Below, piece by piece: positions 5,942 to 11,634 of a DNA stretch of 11,634 nt; position 1 is the first letter of the stretch; every line of letters starts with the position of its first letter. The notes beneath the pieces were generated by a model. That model did not search any database and was not told where the DNA came from. It worked only from the letters and a program-made list of their open reading frames with translations. Where the stretch lies: NCBI GenBank assembly GCA_013202515.1, contig JABMRN010000261.1, positions 1-11,634 on the forward strand. The letters are read 5' to 3'. The position numbers were made by a program, and so were the translations under genes. The stretch comes from Candidatus Omnitrophota bacterium. Its GTDB lineage: Bacteria > Omnitrophota > Gorgyraeia > JABMRN01.

Positions 5942-7827
5942 TTTCCGAAAAGTTCTTCCATTATGTTTTCGCAAATCTCATCTGCAGTTAGATGATACTT
6001 TTTAAAAATTTCACTGCGCTTGCCATGCTCTATAAATTCATCGGGAAGCGCTATCCTCTTAACCCTTACTCCTTTTATATTTTCCCGTTCAATAAATTCA
6101 AGTATTGCGCTTCCAAAGCCCCCGTTTGCAACTCCTTCTTCGATTGTGACTATTTTATTTATCCGTGATGTAACATTTTCTAACATGTTTTCATCAAGTG
6201 GTTTGATAAATCTTGCATTCACCACAGAGGCCTCTATTCCTTTCTCTGAAAGAAGATCTGCAAGTTTTAGAGAATTAGATACCATGCTACCAACAGCAAT
6301 AATTGCCAAATCCTTTCCTTCTCTTAACATCTCTGAAGTACCCAATTTAAGGGCTTTAAAACTCGATAGTGGCATAAGCGAAGCTGCTGATCCTTTGGGA
6401 TACCTGATGGCAACAGCCTCATTAAGCGTCAAGGCAAATTCCATCATCTTTTCTAATTCTACTCCATCACGGGGTGCCATTACTGTCAAATTTGGAATAT
6501 GCCTCAAAAAGGCGATGTCAAATACACCGTGATGGGTTGGGCCATCCTCTCCGGTAATACCGGCCCTGTCAACACAGAAGATGACGGGTAGCTTCTGGAG
6601 ACTAACGTCATGAATTATTTGATCGTAGCCCCTCTGTAAAAAAGTGGAGTAAATAGCTACAATAGGCCTAAGGCCTGCTCTTGCCATTCCGGCACTGAAG
6701 GTAATAGCGTGTCCTTCTGCTATGCCTACGTCAAAAAATCGATCAGGAAATTCTTTCGAAAATTCCGCAAGGCCCGTACCGTCCGGCATGGCGGCCGTAA
6801 TAGCCACGATCTTTTTGTTACTTTTGCCCAATCTTGCCATTACCCTTCCGAAAACATCAGAATATGTCTCCCTTGAAGAGTTTTTTGTAGGTTTCGTTTT
6901 AATTATACCACTTTTTATATCAAAAGGGGATGTGCCGTGAAAATCGCTTGGTCTGTCTTCAGCAAACTTGTATCCCTTGCCTTTCTTTGTAACAACATGA
7001 ACGATTCTCGGCTCCTTCAGCTTTAATACATTATTAAAAGTTGTTATGAGTGAGCTTAAATCATGTCCGTTAACTGGTCCAAAATATCTAAAACCCAGTT
7101 CTTCAAATATTATGCCGGGGACAAGAAGGCTCTTTAGGCCTTCCTCGAGCTTTCTGGCTGCCTTAAAGGTCTTGGAACCTAAAAGAGGGATAGCTTTTAT
7201 AATCTTCTGCAAATCTTCTCTTATCCTATTGTATATGGGATTGGTCATAATCCGGTTTAGATAACGACTCAAGGCGCCGACGCTTTTTGATATAGATAAT
7301 TCGTTATCGTTTAAGATTATCATTATGTCTTTTTTTATCTGCCCAGCGTGGTTAAGTGCCTCAAGCGCCAGGCCCCCGGCTAGAGCCGCATCGCCTATTA
7401 CGCATACTACCTTGTTATTTTTCCCGGTCAAATCCCTTGCGCAAGCTAAACCCAAAGCTTGGGATATGGATGTAGAACTGTGGCCAACAGTAAAACAGTC
7501 GTAAGGGCTTTCATGCCTATTCGGAAAACCGCTTAAGCCGCCAAGCTGTCTTATCGTATCGAATTGCTTTAGTCTCCCTGTCAATATCTTATGTGCATAT
7601 GCCTGATGGCCAACATCCCACACTATGCTATCATTTGGGGTATCTAAAATATAATGAAGTGCTACTGCAATTTCTACAGCGCCTAGGCTCGGAGCTAGGT
7701 GTCCACCATTCCTTGATATAACTTCTATAATCTTTTGCCTGATTTCTTCTGCAACCTTAGGAAGCTCCTTAAGGGGTATTGTTTTTAGGTCGGCTGGTGA
7801 ATTTATTTTTTTTAGTAGCGCGCTCAT
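5938..7827 (-). CDS. dxs: 1-deoxy-D-xylulose-5-phosphate synthase
   Basis: A TPP enzyme that condenses pyruvate and glyceraldehyde 3-phosphate to DXP, the first step of the MEP isoprenoid pathway and a precursor supply for thiamine and pyridoxal. At 629 residues it is full length. Visible are GGHLAPSLGAVE (41-52, catalytic-site His43), WDVGHQAYAHKILTGR (70-85), TVGHSSTSIS (113-122), the TPP/Mg motif GDAALAGG (145-152) with NDN (173-175), the second-domain DVGIAEGHA (366-374, with the key Glu371), and DRAGITGEDGPTHHGVFD (420-437). GDA in place of GDG is a known Dxs variant. The C-terminal transketolase domain occupies about 490-620. Both ends are ATGA overlaps, with ispA upstream and vorB downstream. 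Confidence 0.97.
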   Translation of the reverse strand: MSALLKKINSPADLKTIPLKELPKVAEEIRQKIIEVISRNGGHLAPSLGAVEIAVALHYILDTPNDSIVWDVGHQAYAHKILTGRLKQFDTIRQLGGLSGFPNRHESPYDCFTVGHSSTSISQALGLACARDLTGKNNKVVCVIGDAALAGGLALEALNHAGQIKKDIMIILNDNELSISKSVGALSRYLNRIMTNPIYNRIREDLQKIIKAIPLLGSKTFKAARKLEEGLKSLLVPGIIFEELGFRYFGPVNGHDLSSLITTFNNVLKLKEPRIVHVVTKKGKGYKFAEDRPSDFHGTSPFDIKSGIIKTKPTKNSSRETYSDVFGRVMARLGKSNKKIVAITAAMPDGTGLAEFSKEFPDRFFDVGIAEGHAITFSAGMARAGLRPIVAIYSTFLQRGYDQIIHDVSLQKLPVIFCVDRAGITGEDGPTHHGVFDIAFLRHIPNLTVMAPRDGVELEKMMEFALTLNEAVAIRYPKGSAASLMPLSSFKALKLGTSEMLREGKDLAIIAVGSMVSNSLKLADLLSEKGIEASVVNARFIKPLDENMLENVTSRINKIVTIEEGVANGGFGSAILEFIERENIKGVRVKRIALPDEFIEHGKRSEIFKKYHLTADEICENIMEELFGK

Positions 7828-8630
7828 GATCTTAGCGATTTTCTTTCTAGCTTATCTGCGATATATCTTAGATTATCCGCTTTTCTACCGAAAATTTCAA
7901 GTGATGATTTGGTTCTATTAAGGATTTTTTTTAATTTAGTTCTTTTCTTTTCTAGCTCCTGCGTCTGATAGGTATTGTCTTTCAAATCATCGTATATCTG
8001 ATATGCACTTCCGAAATCCTTTCCGAATTTTTCCAAAGCCCTTATTTTAGCAGAAGGGGCAGATGCGGCTATAGCCCCGCCACTGAGAGAACAAGCAAAG
8101 AGCATTCCTGTTTTTAAATCATTTATTCTGGATTCTCCAATATTACCTTTTCTTTTTATATCTAAACCTTGTCCTCCAATCATGCCATTAAGACCGATCG
8201 AGTAAGAAATTGTTTTAATTAGCTTTAGAGCAATTTTTTTGTTGCGCATATCCGAAATAATCATAAATGCTAAATTAAGAAGTGCATCTCCCGCTAATAT
8301 CGCTATTCCTTCTCCAAACTTCACGTGGCAGGCCGGCCTTCCTCTCCGGATGCTATCATTGTCCATTGCCGGCAGGTCATCGTGAATCAAAGAGAAATTG
8401 TGAATGAATTCTATGGCGCATGCCGGAGCTATAGCACTCTTAATATTAGCACCGCAGGCCATGGAAGATTCAAGACATAGAATGGGTCTTAATCTCTTGC
8501 CTCCGGGAAAAAGGGCATATTTCATTGCGCTTAAAACATCGCCTGAAGAGCTACTTGCCTTTCCTAAGTATGTTTTCAGTGCCTTATCTATTAATTTTCT
8601 ATTTTGTTTTATTCGGTTTTCGGCCATCAT
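7824..8630 (-). CDS. ispA: Polyprenyl diphosphate synthase, short (IspA-like)
   Basis: An all-helical trans-prenyltransferase family member expected to join isopentenyl diphosphate to allylic diphosphates (farnesyl or geranylgeranyl type). The motifs are FPGGKRLRP (41-49), first Asp-rich motif DDLPAMD (84-90), RRGRPACH (95-102), MIGGQGLDI (150-158), KTGMLFACS (173-181) and second Asp-rich motif DDLKD (214-218). At 268 residues it is shorter than the usual 290-300. The region just after DDLKD lacks the usual GK..G.D...GK stretch and moves straight to NTYQTQ (219-224), followed by the ordinary C-terminal helix. Product chain length cannot be read from sequence, and activity may differ. It sits between xseB and dxs, the common arrangement, and overlaps dxs by 4 nt. 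A second ATG at 8627 is an equally possible start. Confidence 0.88.
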   Translation of the reverse strand: MMAENRIKQNRKLIDKALKTYLGKASSSSGDVLSAMKYALFPGGKRLRPILCLESSMACGANIKSAIAPACAIEFIHNFSLIHDDLPAMDNDSIRRGRPACHVKFGEGIAILAGDALLNLAFMIISDMRNKKIALKLIKTISYSIGLNGMIGGQGLDIKRKGNIGESRINDLKTGMLFACSLSGGAIAASAPSAKIRALEKFGKDFGSAYQIYDDLKDNTYQTQELEKKRTKLKKILNRTKSSLEIFGRKADNLRYIADKLERKSLRS

Positions 8631-8642
8631 CTTATATCAAGA

Positions 8643-8915
8643 TCAAAAAAGGGTTTCGACATCTTTATTCTTAGATTTCTTCTTCGGAGATTCTTCGTCC
8701 TCAAAAGATTCAAGTTTGAGTTTCCCGTCTTTACCTTTGACAAGTATTTCGACTTTCTTTTTTGCCACCACGAGTTTTTTCTGACAAATTCTCGAAAGCT
8801 TTATTCCTTCTTCGTACTTTGCCAATGAATCCTCAAGGGGAAGATCACCATTCTCAAGCTTTTCGACTATACCTTCTAGTTTTTTTATCGCCTCTTCGAA
8901 TTTCATCTCAGCCAT
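8643..8915 (-). CDS. xseB: Exonuclease VII small subunit
   Basis: A 90-residue protein whose N-terminal 55 residues match XseB: FEEAIKKLEGIVEKLENGDLPLEDSLAKYEEGIKL (6-40) and CQKKL (44-48), predicting a two-helix coiled coil. Several copies bind XseA to form the enzyme that degrades single-stranded DNA to oligonucleotides. The tail (58-90) is charged, lysine/glutamate-rich and probably disordered. A strong GGAGG ribosome binding site lies 5-6 nt before the ATG. It follows xseA by 15 nt and precedes ispA by 12 nt, a common bacterial order. Confidence 0.95.
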   Translation of the reverse strand: MAEMKFEEAIKKLEGIVEKLENGDLPLEDSLAKYEEGIKLSRICQKKLVVAKKKVEILVKGKDGKLKLESFEDEESPKKKSKNKDVETLF

Positions 8916-8920
8916 GCTTG

Positions 8921-8925
8921 CCTCC
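8921..8925 (-). promoter_or_regulatory. Strong ribosome binding site of xseB
   Basis: GGAGG on the minus strand, 5 nt upstream of the xseB ATG, lies in the 15-nt gap after xseA. It is the clearest Shine-Dalgarno in the minus-strand cluster and fits the high copy number of XseB relative to XseA in exonuclease VII. That stoichiometric reading is an inference. Confidence 0.8.
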
Positions 8926-8930
8926 TGATT

Positions 8931-10145
8931 TCAACCTTCATTCAATTCCTCAACCCTGCTTATCAATTCTCCTTTGGCGAGTTTTGTTTTAATCAGATCT
9001 TCCTTAGAAATATCTTTTATATCCTTTAGTATGTGGCTATCTTTTGCGGTCATACTAATGCTGTAGCCACGGTTTAGTATTGCCAGAGGACTCAAGGCCT
9101 CAAGCTTACCGATCAACAGATTGAATTTCTCCCTATTTATCCTCACAGCACGCTCTATTCCAACTGCAAGGTCTTTTGTTAAATCGTCTACCTTCTGGTC
9201 ATACTGCATAATTAAATTAAGCGGCTGTCTAAGCACATAACTTGTACTTAAGGTTAAGACCTTTTCTTTCAACATTTCGATCTTCCCGACCAAGGAGTTT
9301 CTTAGCCTGGCTAAAGAAGTATTTATAGTAGATACAAGGTCATCTTTTCTTGGAAGCACCAACTCCGCTGCTGCTGACGGTGTTGGGGCCCTTAGGTCTG
9401 ATACAAAATCAGAAATAGTGTAATCAATCTCATGGCCTACAGCGCTTATGATGGGGATTTCGGAATTAAAAATAGCCCTTGCGACAATCTCTTCGTTAAA
9501 AGCCCAAAGATCTTCAAGGCTTCCGCCACCTCGACCTACAATCATAACATCTATGTTTTTTAGTTCATTAAATTGCTTTATAGCCACTCCTATCTCGTTC
9601 TTTGCGGACTCGCCCTGGACCTTGGCTGGATTTATAATTATTTCGACGTTTGAAAATCTTCTTCTTGTAACATTGAGGATATCGCGGATAGCTGCACCGG
9701 TTGGGCTTGTCACAACGCCTATCCTGGTAGGAAGATATGGAATTGGTTTTTTGTGACTCTGCTCAAAGAGGCCTTCCTTTTTTAATTTTTGCTTTAATTC
9801 CTCAAATCGAAGCTGAAGAGCGCCTATTCCCTTCGGTTCAATAGTCTCAGCAATCAACTGGTAATCGCCCCTCGGTGCATAAACACCTATGGAACCGAAA
9901 CAAACAATCTTCATGCCATCTTTAATCTTAAACTTCAACTTTTCGTTTGCACGCCTGAACATAGCACATTTTAAGACAGCATTTTCATCGCGTATTGAGA
10001 AATACATATGGCCGGAAGAATGGTAGATGTAATTTGATACTTCGCCTTCAACCCAAACAGCCGAACAAGCACTTTCCAGAGTGGCGCGAATCTTCTTTGA
10101 AATCTCTGAAACTGTGTATATTTTGTTTTTTTTGGAATCCGCCAC
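8931..10145 (-). CDS. xseA: Exonuclease VII large (catalytic) subunit
   Basis: A 404-residue catalytic subunit of the single-strand-specific, bidirectional, metal-independent exonuclease VII. The N-terminal OB-fold DNA-binding domain covers about 8-103 (YTVSEISKKIR, WVEGEVSNYIYHSSGHMYFSIRD, YAPRGDYQL). The catalytic domain has GVVTSPTGAAIRDIL (143-157), VGRGGGSLEDLWAFN (203-217) and SAVGHEIDYTISDFVSDLRAPTPSAAAEL (234-262), all as in the family. A coiled-coil-rich region covers about 270-350, and the C-terminal ILNRGYSI (356-363) is also typical. The start codon is GTG, with an AAGGA about 10 nt upstream. Length and motifs indicate an intact gene. Confidence 0.96.
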   Translation of the reverse strand: MADSKKNKIYTVSEISKKIRATLESACSAVWVEGEVSNYIYHSSGHMYFSIRDENAVLKCAMFRRANEKLKFKIKDGMKIVCFGSIGVYAPRGDYQLIAETIEPKGIGALQLRFEELKQKLKKEGLFEQSHKKPIPYLPTRIGVVTSPTGAAIRDILNVTRRRFSNVEIIINPAKVQGESAKNEIGVAIKQFNELKNIDVMIVGRGGGSLEDLWAFNEEIVARAIFNSEIPIISAVGHEIDYTISDFVSDLRAPTPSAAAELVLPRKDDLVSTINTSLARLRNSLVGKIEMLKEKVLTLSTSYVLRQPLNLIMQYDQKVDDLTKDLAVGIERAVRINREKFNLLIGKLEALSPLAILNRGYSISMTAKDSHILKDIKDISKEDLIKTKLAKGELISRVEELNEG

Positions 10146-10149
10146 TTTG

Positions 10150-10165
10150 AGTAAATCCTTTTACT
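10150..10165 (-). promoter_or_regulatory. xseA Shine-Dalgarno in the loop of a small inverted repeat
   Basis: On the minus strand AGTAAA and TTTACT form a 6-bp stem around the loop AGGA, which is part of the xseA Shine-Dalgarno. The stem has only one G-C pair, so it is weak. It lies in the 29-nt gap between nfnB and the GTG start of xseA. The pairing is seen directly; any effect on translation is speculative. Confidence 0.35.
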
Positions 10166-10174
10166 TACGATGCA

Positions 10175-11542
10175 TTATTTCTTCAAGTATGCATCCATTG
10201 AACGTGCTGCGCGCTTTCCTGCACCCATCGCTTCGATTACAGTCGCTGCGCCGGTAACAATATCCCCTCCCGCAAATATATCGCTAAGGGAAGTCACCCC
10301 TGTATTATGGTCGGCATCTATGTTTTTCTTCTTGGTAAGCTTTAAGTCTTTAATGGTGGACAAGAGGAGTGGGTTGGGCCCCTGGCCTATGGCACAGACA
10401 ACTGTGTCAACATCAAGGTGAAAATTGGATCCCTCAACAGGAACAGGCCTTCGCCTGCCGCTTGCGTCTGGTTCGCCGAGACTATTCTTGAGGCATTCCA
10501 TGCCTGTAACCCAGCCGTTGTCATCTCCAAAGATCTTAATGGGGCTTACTAAAAGATCAAATTTTATTCCCTCTTCTTTTGCATGCTCTATTTCATCGGC
10601 CCTTGCGGGCATCTCGGCTTCTGTTCTTCTATAAACTATCGTAACCTCTTGGGCCCCAAGGCGCTTGGCACATCTTGCAGAATCAATTGCCACATTGCCG
10701 GCCCCTATAACTGCAACCTTTTTTCCTGTCACAACGGGTGTATCGTATTCAGGAAAAAGATAGGCTTTCATGAGGTTAATTCTCGTAAGAAATTCATTTG
10801 CCGAATAAACGCCGTTATAATCCTCTCCGTCTATACCTAAGAAATATGGAAGACCTGCCCCGGTTCCTACGAAAAAGGCCTTAAAACCTTTCTCTCTCAG
10901 CTTATCTATAGTTATGGACTTCCCGATAACCATGTTGTAATCAAGTTTTACGCCTAAATTCTTTATATAATCAACTTCGATATCTATAATAGTTTTCGGC
11001 AGCCTAAAATTCGGAATTCCGTAGACAAGAACGCCGCCCGGCTTATGTAAAGATTCGAATATAGTTACTGCATATCCCATTTTCGCTAGGTCAGCTGCAC
11101 ATGTTAATCCTGCCGGGCCGCTTCCGACAACCGCTACCTTTTGGCCAGTCGGCTTTGGAGTTGATGCCTTTTTGATTTTGCCTTTTGCATGATTTATTTC
11201 CCAATCTGCAGCAAACCTTTCCAATGCCCCGATATTTATCGCCTTTTGTTTCTTTCCAAGAATACACATTTTTTCGCATTGGTCTTCCTGGGGACAAACC
11301 CTGCCGCAAACAGCAGGAAGGCTGTTCTTTTCCCTAAGTATCCGGATTGCATCATCAAACTTTTTATCCTTAATGGCTATTATGAATCCGGGTATGTTTA
11401 TTTCAACGGGACATCCTGAAACACACAGGGGTTTCTTGCAGTTTAAACACCGCGCTGCCTCTTTTACCGCCTCTTCCTCTGTGCACCCTAAGGCTACTTC
11501 CTCAAAATTCTTTATTCTGTCTTTTACGCTTTGTTCTCTCAT
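10175..11542 (-). CDS. nfnB: NfnB-like (GltD/glutamate-synthase-small-subunit family) NADPH oxidoreductase subunit
   Basis: A 455-residue flavoprotein of the glutamate synthase small-chain family. Counting from the chosen start, N-terminal [4Fe-4S] cysteines are C32, C35, C40 and C44, and C79, C83, C89 and C93. An FAD Rossmann motif GSGPAG is at 140-145. The NADP-binding GAGNVA is at 280-285, with YRRTEAEMPAR at 304-314. The terminal FAD motif IFAGGDIVTGAATVIEAMGAGK starts at about 422. The upstream partner looks like NfnA, so the pair is read as an electron-bifurcating NADH-dependent ferredoxin:NADP+ oxidoreductase, acting in the cytoplasm. A homotetrameric NADPH glutamate synthase is the main alternative, but the partner argues against it. 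The ATG at 11540-11542 overlaps the upstream stop in an ATGA; in-frame ATGs at 11557 and 11551 would add five or three residues. Confidence 0.88.
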   Translation of the reverse strand: MREQSVKDRIKNFEEVALGCTEEEAVKEAARCLNCKKPLCVSGCPVEINIPGFIIAIKDKKFDDAIRILREKNSLPAVCGRVCPQEDQCEKMCILGKKQKAINIGALERFAADWEINHAKGKIKKASTPKPTGQKVAVVGSGPAGLTCAADLAKMGYAVTIFESLHKPGGVLVYGIPNFRLPKTIIDIEVDYIKNLGVKLDYNMVIGKSITIDKLREKGFKAFFVGTGAGLPYFLGIDGEDYNGVYSANEFLTRINLMKAYLFPEYDTPVVTGKKVAVIGAGNVAIDSARCAKRLGAQEVTIVYRRTEAEMPARADEIEHAKEEGIKFDLLVSPIKIFGDDNGWVTGMECLKNSLGEPDASGRRRPVPVEGSNFHLDVDTVVCAIGQGPNPLLLSTIKDLKLTKKKNIDADHNTGVTSLSDIFAGGDIVTGAATVIEAMGAGKRAARSMDAYLKK

Positions 11543-11634
11543 ACCCTGCATCCGCATTTTTTCTTATAAAAATCAAGCGATTCCTTTTCTTTATCCTTAA
11601 ACCTTTTCTGCCTTTTTAAAAAAAGATCCCAGTC
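11539..11634 (-). CDS. nfnA: C-terminal end of an NfnA-like FAD/NAD-binding subunit (partial)
   Basis: The window edge cuts this gene; only 31 C-terminal residues plus TGA are visible, too short for routine gene calling. They begin DWDLFLKRQKRF (1-12), continue with a charged helix KDKEKESLDFY (13-23) and end KKKCGCRV. The DWD-x3-KRQKRF pattern resembles the end of the sulfide/dihydroorotate-dehydrogenase-like FAD/NAD-binding family, where a 'GPEFDGH.VDW/F' motif comes just before. The TGA overlaps the downstream nfnB ATG by 4 nt. In the Nfn complex this small subunit binds FAD, NAD(H) and a [2Fe-2S] cluster. Identity rests on a short tail plus its neighbour, so it is moderately sure. Confidence 0.7.
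   Translation of the reverse strand, partial: DWDLFLKRQKRFKDKEKESLDFYKKKCGCRV

Larger units (their letters stand above)
2229..11634 (-). other. Probable single long operon (nfnA to tRNA-Gln)
   Basis: Eleven consecutive minus-strand genes have junctions of -4 (nfnA/nfnB), 29, 15, 12, -4 (ispA/dxs), -4 (dxs/vorB), 1, -4 (beta/gamma), 6 and 3 nt. None leaves room for a conventional promoter plus terminator, although internal promoters inside genes cannot be excluded. Downstream of tRNA-Gln (2173-2228) I see no GC-rich hairpin followed by a T-run on the minus strand, so the end of the transcript is not explained. Confidence 0.65.

Noticed and set aside
5942..5974. Eleven extra N-terminal residues for vorB from the ATG at 5974
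   Set aside because: The extension lies inside dxs and is untypical; the ATGA overlap at 5938-5941 gives the usual family N-terminus.
5938..7827. GDA instead of GDG in the Dxs TPP motif as a defect
   Set aside because: Other Dxs enzymes carry GDA at this position, and all other active-site blocks are intact.
10175..11542. Calling this gene gltA/gltD, a glutamate synthase subunit
   Set aside because: The family match alone allows it, but no large glutamate synthase subunit is present and the upstream tail looks like NfnA, so NfnB is preferred; the alternative is kept in the entry.

Overview
The window looks like a housekeeping stretch of a moderately AT-rich, anaerobic, uncultivated bacterium. 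The evidence is an Nfn-type NADH/ferredoxin/NADP+ oxidoreductase, a VorB-type 2-oxoacid:ferredoxin oxidoreductase and the bacterial DXP route to isoprenoids, together with tRNA genes that encode their own CCA ends. A lineage such as Omnitrophota or a relative would fit, but that is a low-confidence guess from gene style, not a phylogenetic result.

Layout: at the left edge a tRNA-Leu(GAG) gene on the minus strand and a 660-residue HEAT-repeat-like protein on the plus strand diverge from a compact pair of back-to-back promoter-like sites (111-180). The HEAT-like gene runs to 2172. Everything to its right is on the minus strand. In transcription order (right to left) it is: the C-terminal end of an NfnA-like subunit (cut by the window edge), nfnB, xseA, xseB, ispA-like, dxs, vorB (alpha), the TPP-binding beta subunit, the gamma subunit, gltX, and tRNA-Gln(CUG). 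Every junction is tight: four are ATGA overlaps, counting the preferred nfnB start, and the largest gap is 29 nt. One transcript of more than 9 kb, ending in a tRNA, is therefore the simplest reading.

How the genes could work together: the Vor enzyme decarboxylates 2-oxoacids to acyl-CoA and reduces ferredoxin. NfnAB interconverts reduced ferredoxin plus NADH with NADPH. Dxs and the prenyl synthase are the first step and an elongation step of isoprenoid synthesis, a pathway that consumes NADPH and, in many bacteria, reduced ferredoxin. xseA/xseB encode exonuclease VII, commonly found beside ispA and dxs. gltX followed 3 nt later by tRNA-Gln suggests indirect Gln-tRNA synthesis through a non-discriminating GluRS, which is an inference.

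I see no mobile element, CRISPR array, defence cassette or biosynthetic cluster. The points worth a second look are smaller: a GluRS lacking the usual cysteine-containing segment after its first catalytic block, a prenyl synthase lacking the lysine-rich stretch after its second Asp-rich motif, the gltX/tRNA-Gln junction, a Vor set with no adjacent ferredoxin-like delta subunit, and a probable leaderless start for the HEAT-like gene. There is no gene-free stretch longer than 300 bases.
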